Source: Fidelibacterota bacterium (GTDB taxonomy: Bacteria > Fidelibacterota > Marinisomatia > Marinisomatales > UBA1611). Taken from it: a stretch of 64,000 bases of DNA. The notes beneath the pieces are model-generated. The model was given only the letters and a program-made list of their open reading frames with translations. It had not been told where the DNA came from and did not search any database. Below, piece by piece: positions 10,034 to 21,685 of this stretch. A program made the translations under genes and the position numbers. The stretch spans positions 43,426 through 107,425 of the forward strand of contig JADHUI010000003.1 of assembly GCA_016784605.1 (NCBI GenBank). Direction: 5' to 3'. The stretch's first letter is position 1. Every line of letters starts with the position of its first letter.

Positions 10034-11532
10034 ACAAAACATTTTATATTACAACACCTATTTATTATGTGAATGATAAACCCCATATTGGCCATGCATA
10101 TACCACGATACTTGCAGATGTTTTATCTCGATTTCATCGCAGAGCGAACGATGAAACCTTTTTTTTAACAGGATTGGATGAGCATGGGCAAAAAGTAGAA
10201 CTAGCAGCCGAAAATAGAAGGGTTGATCCCCAAAAACATTGCGATGAAATGGCGCCTAGATTTACTGACTTATGGGAACAACTTCATATTTCAAATAACG
10301 ATTTTATTCGGACGACGGAAAAACGACATAAGAAGGTTGTTCAGGATATACTTAAGCAAGTCTGGGATGCAGGCGATATTTATGAAGCTGAATATGAAGG
10401 GCTTTATTCAATATCAGAAGAACGTTTCGTAACGGAAAAAGAAGTGGAATCGGGGGAATATCGCGATATTCAAACATTGAAGGAAAAGAATTATTTTTTC
10501 AAAATGAGTCAATATCAACAAAAGCTCATTGATCATATTGAGTCCAATCAAAACTTTATTCGTCCCGAACATCGTAAAAATGAAATTTTAGGTTTCCTTC
10601 GACAACCGCTTTCTGATTTATGTATTTCTCGCCCAAAATCACGCATGAGTTGGGGGATCGATCTTCCGTTTGATAATGATTATGTGACCTATGTGTGGTT
10701 TGATGCACTCATAAATTATATTACTGCCGCGGGATATGGGAGTGACGAACAGTCATTTGAAAAATGGTGGCCAGCAAATATGCATCTCATCGGGAAAGAT
10801 ATTCTAACAACACATGCAGTTTATTGGCCCACGATGCTTATGTCAGCTGGTATTGATTTGCCGCAAACAATATTTGCTCATGGTTGGTGGCTTATGGGTG
10901 ACTCCAAAATGAGTAAATCATTAGGAAATGTTATTAACCCTATGGATTTGATCGAAGATTATGGTGTGGATCCTGTGCGATATTATCTCATGCGGGAAAT
11001 GGTACTAGGCCAAGATGCTCATTTCACCATAGAGTCATTTATTAAGCGTTATAATGCAGATTTAGCCAATGATTTGGGAAATTTATTAAGTCGAGTCTCA
11101 AATCTCATTGTTAAAAATTTTGATGGCAAAATTCCCGATCATGGTGAATTCACTTCTCAAGAATCTGAGATGATTCAAACGGCGAATCGATTGTCCAATT
11201 TCATCTCCGAAAAAATAGATGAAATGAAAATTCATGATGCCATAGAAGAAACGTTTCAATTTGTCCGAAGTGTTAATCGGTATTTAGAAGAGACAGCTCC
11301 TTGGAAGCTCGTAAAAGAAAATAAAGAAGCTGCTGCTAGAGTCCTATATTCAGCCGCAGAAGCTTTACGGATTGCTGCAGTCATTTTAGAGCCGATTATG
11401 CCTAATAGAATGATTGATTTACTTAATGCTTTAGGAACAAATAATACAAAAATTGCTTGGGGTGAATTAGAAATTGGATCTGAAATAACAAAAGGGGAAC
11501 CCCTTTTCCCGCGCATTCAAATCAAAGATTAA
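10030..11532 (+). CDS. metG: Methionyl-tRNA synthetase (short form)
   Basis: TTPIYYVNDKPHIGHAYTTILADVL; KMSKSLGN. Confidence 0.95.
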   Translation: MNKTFYITTPIYYVNDKPHIGHAYTTILADVLSRFHRRANDETFFLTGLDEHGQKVELAAENRRVDPQKHCDEMAPRFTDLWEQLHISNNDFIRTTEKRHKKVVQDILKQVWDAGDIYEAEYEGLYSISEERFVTEKEVESGEYRDIQTLKEKNYFFKMSQYQQKLIDHIESNQNFIRPEHRKNEILGFLRQPLSDLCISRPKSRMSWGIDLPFDNDYVTYVWFDALINYITAAGYGSDEQSFEKWWPANMHLIGKDILTTHAVYWPTMLMSAGIDLPQTIFAHGWWLMGDSKMSKSLGNVINPMDLIEDYGVDPVRYYLMREMVLGQDAHFTIESFIKRYNADLANDLGNLLSRVSNLIVKNFDGKIPDHGEFTSQESEMIQTANRLSNFISEKIDEMKIHDAIEETFQFVRSVNRYLEETAPWKLVKENKEAAARVLYSAAEALRIAAVILEPIMPNRMIDLLNALGTNNTKIAWGELEIGSEITKGEPLFPRIQIKD

Positions 11533-11562
11533 CAATTATTTTTCATTTATCTAAAAAAAGAT

Positions 11563-11592
11563 TTGGAACCGTCTCTGTCTAGGCTGTATTAT
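11563..11592 (+). promoter_or_regulatory. Possible sigma70-type promoter for the ilv operon (TTGGAA - 18 bp - TATTAT)
   Basis: Match by eye, in the 374-bp intergenic region upstream of ilvD. Confidence 0.3.
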
Positions 11593-11635
11593 TTCCGCCA
11601 TATTATTCAACAAAGAATAATAAACTTAAAGAAAA

Positions 11636-11779
11636 ATGATACTAAATAATAATAAACAATCAATTATTGCAGCTGAATTACCAGTCGTTCAATCGATTGA
11701 TTTATATCTATTTTCTTTAGTGAATATTTCGCTACTGCTTAATATTCTAGTCCTTATTATTATTGGACTCGTCGTCTAA
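11636..11779 (+). CDS. Candidate ilv operon leader peptide (47 aa, Ile/Leu/Val-rich)
   Basis: MILNNNKQSIIAAELPVVQSIDLYLFSLVNISLLLNILVLIIIGLVV*; 14 of the last 17 codons are Ile/Leu/Val; immediately 5' of ilvD. Confidence 0.6.
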   Translation: MILNNNKQSIIAAELPVVQSIDLYLFSLVNISLLLNILVLIIIGLVV

Positions 11780-11860
11780 GTCGCCTTAACGAATATATAA
11801 TTCAAACAGGCAAACAGGACGACGGGACAATCACTCCCTTAAATCTGCCTACACCTGTTT
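11768..11860 (+). promoter_or_regulatory. Candidate attenuator: CTCGTCGTC (11768-11776) pairs with GACGACGGG (11818-11826); AAACAGG (11804-11810 and 11812-11818) pairs with CCTGTTT (11854-11860)
   Basis: Complementary segments located by eye; the 5' arm of the first pair is the last Leu-Val-Val codons of the leader ORF. Confidence 0.4.
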
Positions 11861-11906
11861 TAATCAAATATTTGTAAAGTCATTATTTGGATGGCATTAT
11901 CTAAAT

Positions 11907-13592
11907 ATGAGAAAAATTATGAGATCAGATACGATTAAAAAAGGATTTGAACATGCACCGCATAGGAGCTTATTACGAGCTACAGGCGTTATTCAATCAG
12001 AAGATGATTTTAATAAACCATTTATTGGCATAGCTAATTCATATATTGATTTAATTCCTGGTCATGTGCATTTACAGGAATATGGCCGTATTGCAAAACA
12101 ATCTGTTCGAGAAGCAGGGGGCGTCCCATTCGAGTTTAATACAATTGGTGTGGACGATGGTATTGCAATGGGTCATATTGGCATGCGGTATTCATTAGCC
12201 AGTCGAGAATTAATTGCCGATTGTGTAGAAACTGTAGCAGAAGCTCATCGTCTAGATGGCCTCGTGTGTATTACTAATTGCGATAAAATTGTTCCTGGAA
12301 TGCTGATGGCTGCAGTAAGATTAAATATACCGACCATTTTTGTATCAGGCGGACCGATGAAAGCCGGAAAAAATGCCAAAGGAGAAAAAGTTGATCTTAT
12401 TTCCGTTTTTGAAGGTGTTGGTCAAGTGAAAATGGGTGAGTTAGATGAAGCTGAATTATTGGACCTAGAAAAGTCAGGATGCCCAACATGTGGGTCATGT
12501 TCTGGTATGTTTACAGCCAATTCTATGAATTGTCTTATGGAAGCTCTCGGAATCGCTTTACCTGGCAATGGTACCATATTAGCTGTAGATGAATCACGTC
12601 TAGACCTCGTGAAAAAGGTAAGCCAAAGAATTGTAGCTATGATTGAACAGGATATAAAACCCAGAGACATTATTAATCAAGCATCGATAGAGAATGCGTT
12701 TATTTTGGATATGGCCATGGGAGGGAGCACAAATACTGTTTTACATACTTTAGCCATTGCGCAAGAAGCAGGAGTAGATTTTGATTTAAAATCTTTAAAT
12801 AATCTTGCAAAAAAAACGCCGTATATCTGTAAGGTGAGCCCTGCAACCAAAGATGTACATATGGAAGATGTAGATCGAGCCGGTGGTATTTCTGCAATTT
12901 TAAATGAATTATCAAAAAAGGAAAATCTTCTCCACCTAGATTGCCAAACCGTAACAGGATTAACTTTAGGTGAAAATATTCATTCTACTATAATTCAAGA
13001 TTCAAAAGTTATACGCTCCATCAAAGACCCCTATTCTGAAGAAGGTGGTTTGGCCATTTTATATGGAAATTTGGCACCAAATGGTTCTGTTGTAAAAACG
13101 GGTGCTGTTGCCGAATCGATGATGGTGCATTCTGGTCCTGCACGTATTTATGAATCCCAAGAAGAAGCTTTATCGGGCATATTAGCTCATGAAGTGCAAT
13201 CTGGAGAAGTGGTTGTTATTCGTACCGAAGGACCAAAAGGGGGACCGGGAATGCCGGAAATGTTATCGCCAACCAGCGCCATTATGGGTATGGGGTTAGG
13301 GGATAAAGTTGCTCTCATAACGGATGGGAGATTTTCAGGTGGAACACGCGGTGCTTGTATTGGTCATGTATCGCCGGAAGCGGCTGATGGCGGTCCAATC
13401 GCCATATTAGAGAATGGAGATTTTATTTCAATCAATATTCCCCAAAAAACGATAAATGTAGAATTAAGCAATGAAGAGATTAAAACGCGTTTAACAAACC
13501 TTAAAAAATTTAAACCCAAAATAACTCATGGCTATTTAGGCCGGTATGCTCGGATGGTTACATCTGCAGATACAGGGGCAATTTTAAAATAA
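11907..13592 (+). CDS. ilvD: Dihydroxy-acid dehydratase
   Basis: [40 protein letters not shown]. Confidence 0.97.
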   Translation: MRKIMRSDTIKKGFEHAPHRSLLRATGVIQSEDDFNKPFIGIANSYIDLIPGHVHLQEYGRIAKQSVREAGGVPFEFNTIGVDDGIAMGHIGMRYSLASRELIADCVETVAEAHRLDGLVCITNCDKIVPGMLMAAVRLNIPTIFVSGGPMKAGKNAKGEKVDLISVFEGVGQVKMGELDEAELLDLEKSGCPTCGSCSGMFTANSMNCLMEALGIALPGNGTILAVDESRLDLVKKVSQRIVAMIEQDIKPRDIINQASIENAFILDMAMGGSTNTVLHTLAIAQEAGVDFDLKSLNNLAKKTPYICKVSPATKDVHMEDVDRAGGISAILNELSKKENLLHLDCQTVTGLTLGENIHSTIIQDSKVIRSIKDPYSEEGGLAILYGNLAPNGSVVKTGAVAESMMVHSGPARIYESQEEALSGILAHEVQSGEVVVIRTEGPKGGPGMPEMLSPTSAIMGMGLGDKVALITDGRFSGGTRGACIGHVSPEAADGGPIAILENGDFISINIPQKTINVELSNEEIKTRLTNLKKFKPKITHGYLGRYARMVTSADTGAILK

Positions 13593-13603
13593 AAGGAATT
13601 CAA

Positions 13604-15346
13604 ATGAATCAAACACAGAAAAATATAACAGGGGCAGAAATAATATGGGAATCGCTCGTTCAGGAAGGCGTTGATGTGGTTTTTGGTTATCCCGGTGGAG
13701 CAATATTGCCGGCCTACGATGCATTAAATAAATATAGAGATAAGATTCACCACGTTCTTGTTCGTCATGAGCAAGGAGCTACACATATGGCAGATGGGTA
13801 CGCCCGTTCTAGCGGAAAAGTAGGTGTTGCCATTGGAACATCTGGACCAGGAGCCACGAATATGATTACAGGCATGGCGACGGCTATTTTAGATTCATCT
13901 CCAATGGTTTGTATTACAGGACAAGTTCCATCAAATGTTATAGGATCCGATGCGTTTCAAGAAGTGGATATAACGGGTGCATCAATTCCCGTGACAAAAC
14001 ATAGTTATCTCGTTACGGATATTAAAGATTTAGCCAGCACAATACGGGAAGCATTTTTTGTGGCACGGACAGGTCGCCCAGGACCTGTTCTTGTTGATGT
14101 CCCGAAAGATATACAAAATGAATCCACAGAATTTATTTATCCGACAGAGCCGATAAATCTTCCGGGATATCACCCGCCCACAGAAACAAATGAATCTCAT
14201 TTACAAGAATTTGCCGATATGGTTAATGAAGCTAATAAGCCAGTCATACTTGCAGGCCATGGTGTATTATTATCTAGAGCTTGTAAAGAAGTGATGGATT
14301 TAGCCGAAAAAGCATCCATTCCAATTGCAACAACATTATTAGGGATTGGTGGTGTACCAGATAGTCATCCACTCGTTTTGGGAATGATGGGAATGCACGG
14401 AGAATCTTGGGTGAATCACGCTATTCAAGACGCTGATTTACTCATTGCATGCGGAATGCGATTTGACGATCGAGTCACAGGAACACTGAAAACATATTCT
14501 CCCAATTCAAAAAAGATTCATATTGAAATTGATGCATCAGAAATCAATAAAAATGTATTAGTGGATTTAGCCGTTCATGCAGATTTGGGAACGGTATTAA
14601 GACAGGTCAATCCGCGGATCGAATCATCAAAAAAAGCGGATTGGTTGCAAACGATTGCTCGTTGGCATAATGAATCTCAATCAAGAGATATTATCAATCT
14701 TAAATCCGAACAATTGATGGGCGCCCAGATTATTAGAGAAATTTGGGAAGGGACTGGCGGTAAAGCACTAATTGTTTCGGATGTAGGTCAACACCAAATG
14801 TTAGAAGCACAATACTACCAACATGATGAACCAAGGACGTTACTCACATCAGGTGGATTAGGAACCATGGGCTTTAGTTTGCCTGCGGCTATCGGAGCAA
14901 GTTTCCATGAAAAAGATCGAGAAATTTGGGTCATTGCAGGAGATGGTAGTATTCAAATGATGTTAATGGAATTAGCTACAGCCATGCAAGAAAATGTAAA
15001 TATAAATATTGCCATTATTAATAATGGGTATCTTGGAATGGTCCGTCAATGGCAGCAACTCTTTTATGATGCACGGTATGCAGAAACACCTATTTCTAGT
15101 CCAGATTTTGTCAAATTAGCTGGTGCTTATAATATTCCTGCTTATCGAGTAAAAACTTTGGAAAATATTATTCCAACCATGAAAAAAGCTCAAGCAACAA
15201 AAGGGCCGAGTTTAATTGAATTTATTGTAGAGGAGCATGGTATGGTATATCCAATGGTGCCGGCAGGAGTTGGTTTACACGAAATGATTCAACGTCCAAG
15301 AAGCGAAAACGGGCAATCAAAAAATCAGGAGGAAACAGTAGAATGA
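13604..15346 (+). CDS. ilvB: Acetolactate synthase large subunit
   Basis: VFGYPGGAILPAYDAL, RHEQGATHMADGYAR, ThDP motif GDGSIQMMLMELATA. Confidence 0.97.
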   Translation: MNQTQKNITGAEIIWESLVQEGVDVVFGYPGGAILPAYDALNKYRDKIHHVLVRHEQGATHMADGYARSSGKVGVAIGTSGPGATNMITGMATAILDSSPMVCITGQVPSNVIGSDAFQEVDITGASIPVTKHSYLVTDIKDLASTIREAFFVARTGRPGPVLVDVPKDIQNESTEFIYPTEPINLPGYHPPTETNESHLQEFADMVNEANKPVILAGHGVLLSRACKEVMDLAEKASIPIATTLLGIGGVPDSHPLVLGMMGMHGESWVNHAIQDADLLIACGMRFDDRVTGTLKTYSPNSKKIHIEIDASEINKNVLVDLAVHADLGTVLRQVNPRIESSKKADWLQTIARWHNESQSRDIINLKSEQLMGAQIIREIWEGTGGKALIVSDVGQHQMLEAQYYQHDEPRTLLTSGGLGTMGFSLPAAIGASFHEKDREIWVIAGDGSIQMMLMELATAMQENVNINIAIINNGYLGMVRQWQQLFYDARYAETPISSPDFVKLAGAYNIPAYRVKTLENIIPTMKKAQATKGPSLIEFIVEEHGMVYPMVPAGVGLHEMIQRPRSENGQSKNQEETVE

Positions 15347-15906
15347 AGCAAACACTCATTACTTTAGTTGAAGATAAACCCGGCGTATTAAATCGTGTGG
15401 CCAGTTTATTTAGACGTAGAAATTTTAATATTGAAAGTTTATCGGTCGGAAAAAGTGAAACGCCCGGCGTGAGTCGAATGACAATCGTTGCGAATGAGCC
15501 TGATTCCCATAAGCGTGGAAATCTATATTTTAATTTGCTCAAACTTGTCAATGTGATCGCTGTGAAAGATGTTTCTTCTTTACCCTGTATTTCCCGAGAG
15601 ACAATTTTAGTTAAAATGGCAACAGGCCCAGATCAATTAAATGATTTAAATGAAGTTGTTAAAAAGTTTGGTGCTCGAATTGTAGATATGGGTTCAGAAT
15701 CAACCATCATTGAAGCCATGGATGAAGAATCCGCCATCAATAATATGGTTGACGCATTGCAACCTTTCCAAATTACAGAAATAATGCGTACAGGAAAAAT
15801 CACCATGCGTAAAGGAAAGACACATAATGTTTTTTCAAATAACATTAATTCAGAACCAGATGATTTATCATGGACGCCTGATCATATTACTGCTTATCAA
15901 AATTAA
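15343..15906 (+). CDS. ilvN: Acetolactate synthase small subunit
   Basis: ACT domain LVEDKPGVLNRVASLFRRRNFNIESLSVG. Confidence 0.95.
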   Translation: MKQTLITLVEDKPGVLNRVASLFRRRNFNIESLSVGKSETPGVSRMTIVANEPDSHKRGNLYFNLLKLVNVIAVKDVSSLPCISRETILVKMATGPDQLNDLNEVVKKFGARIVDMGSESTIIEAMDEESAINNMVDALQPFQITEIMRTGKITMRKGKTHNVFSNNINSEPDDLSWTPDHITAYQN

Positions 15907-15927
15907 TCGATTAAAAAAGGAATCAAA

Positions 15928-16974
15928 ATGAGAACTATAGACATTAATGGCATTCATGAAACCATCATTGAAAGGTCAGATTATCCACTTGAAAAGTGTA
16001 AAGAAATTTTAAATAATGAAGTAACAGCTATTTTAGGATATGGTCCCCAGGGCCGTGGACAAGGCCTAAATATGCGTGACCAAGGGTTTAATGTTATTCT
16101 CGGGCTCAGAAAAGGAAGTAGCTGGGAAAAAGCAATAGATGAAGGCTGGGAAGAAGGGAAAAACTTATTCAGTATTGAAGAGGCGACCCAACGAGGGAGC
16201 ATTATTCAATTTTTACTTTCAGATGCGGGCCAAATACAAGCGTGGGAAATGGTAAAAGAAAATTTATCTGAAGGGGATGCATTATATTTTTCGCATGGTT
16301 TTGGGGTAGTTTTTCACAAAAGCACCGGAATCATTCCTCCAGAAAATATAGATGTGATGCTCGTTGCTCCAAAAGGCAGCGGATTAACAGTTCGAAACCA
16401 CTTTCTTGATGGACGTGGCATCAACTCATCTTTTGCAATTCATCAAGATGCATCTGGGAAAGCGAGAGAACGATGCATTGCGACCGCTTTTGCTATTGGG
16501 TCTGGACATTTATTTGAAACAACATTTTCCAATGAAGTCCACAGTGATTTAACAGGGGAACGTTGCGTATTAATGGGCCTATTGCAGGGTGCCTTTTTAG
16601 CACAATACGAAGTATTAAGAGAGAATGGACATTCACCATCAGAAGCCTATAACGAAACCATTGAAGAAGCACTCCAAAGTTTATATCCACTGGTGGCTGA
16701 AAATGGAATGGATTGGATGTATGCCAATTGTTCTACTACAGCACAACGTGGCGCATTGGATTGGGCGCCTAAATTTCACGATGCGATAAAACCTGTCATT
16801 CAGGAATGTTATGAAAAAGTATTAAGCGGGGAAGAAGCAAAAATATCGATTGAGTCAAATTCAAGATCGGATTACAGAGCTCAATTGGATAAAGAACTGG
16901 AGGCCGTTAATAATCAAGAAATGTGGCAAGCAGGGAAACAATTACGCCCACTTCGCCCAGAGAATCTCAGCTAA
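15928..16974 (+). CDS. ilvC: Ketol-acid reductoisomerase
   Basis: ILGYGPQGRGQGLNMRDQG, FSHGFG, KGSG. Confidence 0.93.
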   Translation: MRTIDINGIHETIIERSDYPLEKCKEILNNEVTAILGYGPQGRGQGLNMRDQGFNVILGLRKGSSWEKAIDEGWEEGKNLFSIEEATQRGSIIQFLLSDAGQIQAWEMVKENLSEGDALYFSHGFGVVFHKSTGIIPPENIDVMLVAPKGSGLTVRNHFLDGRGINSSFAIHQDASGKARERCIATAFAIGSGHLFETTFSNEVHSDLTGERCVLMGLLQGAFLAQYEVLRENGHSPSEAYNETIEEALQSLYPLVAENGMDWMYANCSTTAQRGALDWAPKFHDAIKPVIQECYEKVLSGEEAKISIESNSRSDYRAQLDKELEAVNNQEMWQAGKQLRPLRPENLS

Positions 16975-16977
16975 AAA

Positions 16978-18087
16978 ATGAAAACATATCAATTAACTGT
17001 TTTGTCTGGAGATGGCATTGGACCAGAAGTTGTGGATGTTGCTTTGGACGTATTAAGTGTCGCAAGTAAACAAGCCAATATTCAATTTGATGTAACGGAA
17101 AAGTTAATGGGTGGATGTGCTTTTGAAAAAACGGGGCATCCTTTGCCTCAAGATACATTAGATGCGTGTTTAGAATCGGATGCTGTATTGCTGGGAGCTG
17201 TTGGAGGCCCTAAATGGGACGAGTTACCTCATGAAAAAAAACCGGAACAAGCTTTATTGGGTCTCAGAAAAGCTCTGGGTTTATTTTCAAACCTACGTCC
17301 AGCTAAAGTCTATGATGCCTTAGTGGATGCATCCTCACTAAAAAGCGAAATTGTTCGTGGGTCAGATGTGATGGTGGTTAGGGAATTAACGGGTGGTATT
17401 TATTTCAGTGAACCTCGAGGAATGGATGATTCGAAAGGATGGAATACTCTTGCTTACGAAAAGGAAGAAGTTGATCGAATTGCTTGTGTAGCTTTTGAAT
17501 TAGCCCAAAAACGAAATGGCAGGTTGACATCTGTTCATAAAGCAAATGTATTGGAAAGTTCCCAATTTTGGCGCGAATGTGTCAATCGTATTCATGGGGA
17601 TTATCCTGACGTTTCTCTTTCGGAAATGTATGTGGATAATGCAGCCATGCAATTGGTTAGGGACCCGAGGCAATTTGATGTAATAGTAACTCAAAATTTG
17701 TTTGGAGATATTCTGAGTGATATTGCAGCTATGATTACAGGAAGCTTAGGAATGTTGCCTTCCGCAAGTATGGGTAAAAAGTACGCTATGTATGAACCGG
17801 TTCATGGCTCTGCGCCAGAAATAGCTGGCACCAATCAAGCCAATCCGATTGCAACAATTGGGTCAATCGCTATGATGTTGGAATACACCTTTAATGAGCC
17901 GGAAAGCGCTCAGAGAATTAATCGGGCTATTGACCAAGTATTAAAAGATGGATATCGCACAAAAGATATTGCAAGCAAAGATTCCATTATTGTATCTACA
18001 TCTGAAATGCGAAATCATATTATTGAAAATTTAAAACAAGATGAAACATCAATTATTGAAATGGTAAGGACATCATATGAAGAATAA
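16978..18087 (+). CDS. leuB: 3-isopropylmalate dehydrogenase
   Basis: [36 protein letters not shown]. Confidence 0.96.
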   Translation: MKTYQLTVLSGDGIGPEVVDVALDVLSVASKQANIQFDVTEKLMGGCAFEKTGHPLPQDTLDACLESDAVLLGAVGGPKWDELPHEKKPEQALLGLRKALGLFSNLRPAKVYDALVDASSLKSEIVRGSDVMVVRELTGGIYFSEPRGMDDSKGWNTLAYEKEEVDRIACVAFELAQKRNGRLTSVHKANVLESSQFWRECVNRIHGDYPDVSLSEMYVDNAAMQLVRDPRQFDVIVTQNLFGDILSDIAAMITGSLGMLPSASMGKKYAMYEPVHGSAPEIAGTNQANPIATIGSIAMMLEYTFNEPESAQRINRAIDQVLKDGYRTKDIASKDSIIVSTSEMRNHIIENLKQDETSIIEMVRTSYEE

Positions 18088-19648
18088 AATATTTATTTTT
18101 GACACCACACTTCGTGACGGCGAACAAGCTCCGGGCGCATCACTAAATGTGCAGGAAAAAGTGGAAATAGCCAAACAACTCATCCGTCTAAATGTGGATG
18201 CTATTGAAGCGGGTTTTCCTGTTTCATCTAAAGCACAATTTGATGCTGTTCAACGGATTGCGGATTTAAATGAATCAGCTATTATTACAGGATTAGCGCG
18301 GACAGTTGAAGGCGATATAAAAGCAGCTAACGATTCATTGAAAAATGCAAAAAAGTTTAGAATTCATACATTTGCTGGAACGTCAGATATTCATATTTTG
18401 GGAAAATTCGGCAATGATCGATATGGGAAAACATTAATTGATAAACGCAAAACGATATTAGAAATGTCATGTGATGCTGTTGCATATGCAAAAACATTTA
18501 CAAATGATGTCGAATTTTCTGCTGAAGATGCAGGTAGAACAGATATTGGCTATTTAATTGAAATTATTGAAGCTGTTATAGCTGCGGGTGCTACAACGGT
18601 AAATATTCCAGACACGACAGGGTATACGATGCCACATGAGTATGGTGAAAAAATTGCTGCCTTGAAAGATAAGGTTAATAACATTAATGATGCCATTATT
18701 AGTGTTCATTGTCATAATGATTTAGGCTTAGCTGTCGCTAATTCATTAACGGCTATTAATCATGGTGCTCGGCAAATTGAGTGTACGATAAATGGAATTG
18801 GCGAAAGAGCTGGAAACGCATCTTTAGAAGAGATTGTTATGGCCATGAAAGTCAGGGAAGATGTTTGGGATTTTAAAACAGATATTGTGACTTCAGAAAT
18901 TTTTAACACCAGTCGAATGGTTTCTGCTTTTACAGGTATGGTTGTACAACCTAATAAAGCGATTGTTGGTGAAAATGCCTTTTCTCATGAGTCTGGAATT
19001 CATCAAGATGGTGTATTGAAAAATAAAAAAACATACGAAATCATGGATCCAGATTTAGTAGGCGTACACGAATCAAAGATTGTATTGGGTCGCCATTCGG
19101 GACGCCACGGTTTAATTGCTCGCCTCAATGAAATTGGCTACCATCCCGATGAAGAAGAATTAAAGCAGATTTATGAAAAATTTCTAGAGTTAGCTGATAA
19201 GAAAAAAGAAGTATTTGATGATGATCTTCGTGTTTTAATGGGAGATGAAATTTATGTAAAAGATTATCGTCATGAGTTGGATTATCTTCATGTCAATATT
19301 GGAACAACCACGATTCCTACCGCCACAGTAAGAATTAAAACTGAAGAAAGATTAGTGGAAGAATCCGCAACGGGTGACGGGCCAGTTGACGCATGTTTTA
19401 ATGCCATTGATAGAGCTTTAAATGAAAAATTCCACATAGAATCTTATAAAGTTCGTTCTGTAACAATGGGAAGATCCGCACAAGGGGAAGCAACAGTAAG
19501 GCTTCGAGACGGTTCAGAATCTTTCACGGGACGAGGTGTTTCGACGGACATTGTGGAAGCCAGCGCAAAAGCCTATTTACAAGCAATAAATGAACATATT
19601 ATACAAGCAGATGTAACCGAATTGCTCGCATCCGTTCAAACACCGTAG
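18077..19648 (+). CDS. leuA: 2-isopropylmalate synthase
   Basis: [32 protein letters not shown]-terminal LeuA dimer domain. Confidence 0.95.
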   Translation: MKNKIFIFDTTLRDGEQAPGASLNVQEKVEIAKQLIRLNVDAIEAGFPVSSKAQFDAVQRIADLNESAIITGLARTVEGDIKAANDSLKNAKKFRIHTFAGTSDIHILGKFGNDRYGKTLIDKRKTILEMSCDAVAYAKTFTNDVEFSAEDAGRTDIGYLIEIIEAVIAAGATTVNIPDTTGYTMPHEYGEKIAALKDKVNNINDAIISVHCHNDLGLAVANSLTAINHGARQIECTINGIGERAGNASLEEIVMAMKVREDVWDFKTDIVTSEIFNTSRMVSAFTGMVVQPNKAIVGENAFSHESGIHQDGVLKNKKTYEIMDPDLVGVHESKIVLGRHSGRHGLIARLNEIGYHPDEEELKQIYEKFLELADKKKEVFDDDLRVLMGDEIYVKDYRHELDYLHVNIGTTTIPTATVRIKTEERLVEESATGDGPVDACFNAIDRALNEKFHIESYKVRSVTMGRSAQGEATVRLRDGSESFTGRGVSTDIVEASAKAYLQAINEHIIQADVTELLASVQTP

Positions 19649-19650
19649 CG

Positions 19651-21033
19651 ATGGCGGGGAAAACATTATATGATAAATTGTGGGATGCACATTTAGTTCG
19701 ATCGGATGAAAATGGATCAGACCTTCTTTACATAGACAGACAATTGATCCATGAAGTTACGTCTCCACAAGCATTTGCTGGATTAAGAATGAATCATCGT
19801 TTACCAAGAAGAGCTGGGGCAAATTTGGCTGTAGCCGATCACAATATACCTACTAAGGATCGAGAAAAAGGGATCGAAGATCCTGTATCTGCATTACAAA
19901 TTCAAACATTAGGTGATAATTGTGATGAATTCAAAATCCCCTATATTCCCATGGAAGATGCTCGTCAAGGTATTGTACATGTTGTTGGGCCAGAACAAGG
20001 GGCAACATTGCCCGGGATGACCATCGTATGTGGCGATTCTCATACAGCAACACATGGAGCGTTAGGTGCATTAGCTTTTGGCATTGGGACTTCCGAAGTA
20101 GAACATGTTTTAGCCACACAATGTTTAGTTCAAAAGAAGATGAAAAATATGCTTATTCAAGTGGATGGTAAACTTGAGAAATGGGTAACAGCTAAAGATG
20201 TTGTATTAACTATAATTGCCAAAATTGGTACAGCTGGCGGAACAGGTTATACGATTGAATTTGCAGGACAAGTCATTTCAGCTATGTCTATTGAAGAAAG
20301 AATGACCGTTTGTAATATGGCAATAGAAGCGGGGGCTAGAGCAGGTCTTATAGCTGTGGATCAAAAAACGATTGATTATATGAAGGATAAGCCATTTGCA
20401 CCCAAAAATGAAGATTGGAAATTAGCAGAGTCGTATTGGAATACCTTAACAAGTGACACATCTGCATCTTTTGATAAAAAAATTATATTGAACGGGAGTG
20501 ATATTCAACCGCAAGTTACTTGGGGAACGTCGCCTGAATTAAGTTTGAACATTCATGATAAAATTCCTCGGAAAAATCCCGAATATTTAAATGCATTGAC
20601 TTATATGGGTTTAAATGAAAGTACGTCGATATCAGATTATTTATTAGATAAAATATTTATTGGCTCTTGCACCAATTCTAGAATTGAGGATTTACGTGAT
20701 GCGGCGCAAATTGTAAAAGGGAAAAAAGTAGCTTCTACAATTAAACTAGCCATGGTCGTGCCGGGGTCTGGACTTGTTAAAAAACAAGCTGAAGCAGAAG
20801 GGTTAGATCGTGTTTTTAAGGATGCTGGATTTGAGTGGCGTGACCCAGGATGTTCCATGTGTTTAGCGATGAATGCAGATCGATTAGCCCCAGGGGAAAG
20901 GTGCGCTTCAACTTCCAATAGAAATTTTGAAGGCAGACAGGGGCAAGGCGGTAGAACACATTTAGTGAGTCCAGTTATGGCAGCGGCTGCAGCAATCAAT
21001 GGATATTTTGTAGATGTACGGGAGATTGTTTAA
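19651..21033 (+). CDS. leuC: 3-isopropylmalate dehydratase large subunit
   Basis: [42 protein letters not shown]. Confidence 0.96.
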   Translation: MAGKTLYDKLWDAHLVRSDENGSDLLYIDRQLIHEVTSPQAFAGLRMNHRLPRRAGANLAVADHNIPTKDREKGIEDPVSALQIQTLGDNCDEFKIPYIPMEDARQGIVHVVGPEQGATLPGMTIVCGDSHTATHGALGALAFGIGTSEVEHVLATQCLVQKKMKNMLIQVDGKLEKWVTAKDVVLTIIAKIGTAGGTGYTIEFAGQVISAMSIEERMTVCNMAIEAGARAGLIAVDQKTIDYMKDKPFAPKNEDWKLAESYWNTLTSDTSASFDKKIILNGSDIQPQVTWGTSPELSLNIHDKIPRKNPEYLNALTYMGLNESTSISDYLLDKIFIGSCTNSRIEDLRDAAQIVKGKKVASTIKLAMVVPGSGLVKKQAEAEGLDRVFKDAGFEWRDPGCSMCLAMNADRLAPGERCASTSNRNFEGRQGQGGRTHLVSPVMAAAAAINGYFVDVREIV

Positions 21034-21683
21034 TGAAAAAAGTATCCATTATTAATGGCATTGTTGCCCCGTTGGACCGATCGAATGTGGATACGGATGC
21101 CATTATCCCAAAACAATTTTTAAAATCTATTAAACGTTCTGGCTTTGGTCCCAATTTGTTTGATGAATGGCGTTATTTAGATCATGGCGAGCCGGGAATG
21201 GATTGCTCAAATCGCCCACTGAACAAAGATTTTGTGTTAAACCAAAAACAATTCGAGAATACAAAAATATTACTTACTCGGTCGAATTTTGGATGTGGCT
21301 CAAGCAGAGAACATGCACCGTGGGCTATTGTTGATTATGGTTTTAGGGCCATTTTAGCATCAAGTTATGCAGATATATTTTATAATAATTGTTTTAAAAA
21401 TGGATTATTACCGATCATTCTTTCAGAAGAAATAATCGAAGAATTATTTACACTTTCATCAGATCAACTAAGCATTTCTCTAGAAATTGATTTAGAAAAA
21501 CAAATTATTCAAGATTCAAATAACTTTAAAATTTCATTTGAAATTGATAGTTATAGAAAATATTGCCTAGTCAATGGTTTAGATGAAATTGGTCAAACAT
21601 TAAAATATGAATCAGCTATAAGCATTTTTGAATCATCACATAAAGAAAAATATCCTTGGCTATTTAAAGAAATAAAAATTTAA
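21033..21683 (+). CDS. leuD: 3-isopropylmalate dehydratase small subunit
   Basis: [28 protein letters not shown]. Confidence 0.95.
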   Translation: MKKVSIINGIVAPLDRSNVDTDAIIPKQFLKSIKRSGFGPNLFDEWRYLDHGEPGMDCSNRPLNKDFVLNQKQFENTKILLTRSNFGCGSSREHAPWAIVDYGFRAILASSYADIFYNNCFKNGLLPIILSEEIIEELFTLSSDQLSISLEIDLEKQIIQDSNNFKISFEIDSYRKYCLVNGLDEIGQTLKYESAISIFESSHKEKYPWLFKEIKI

Positions 21684-21685
21684 TT

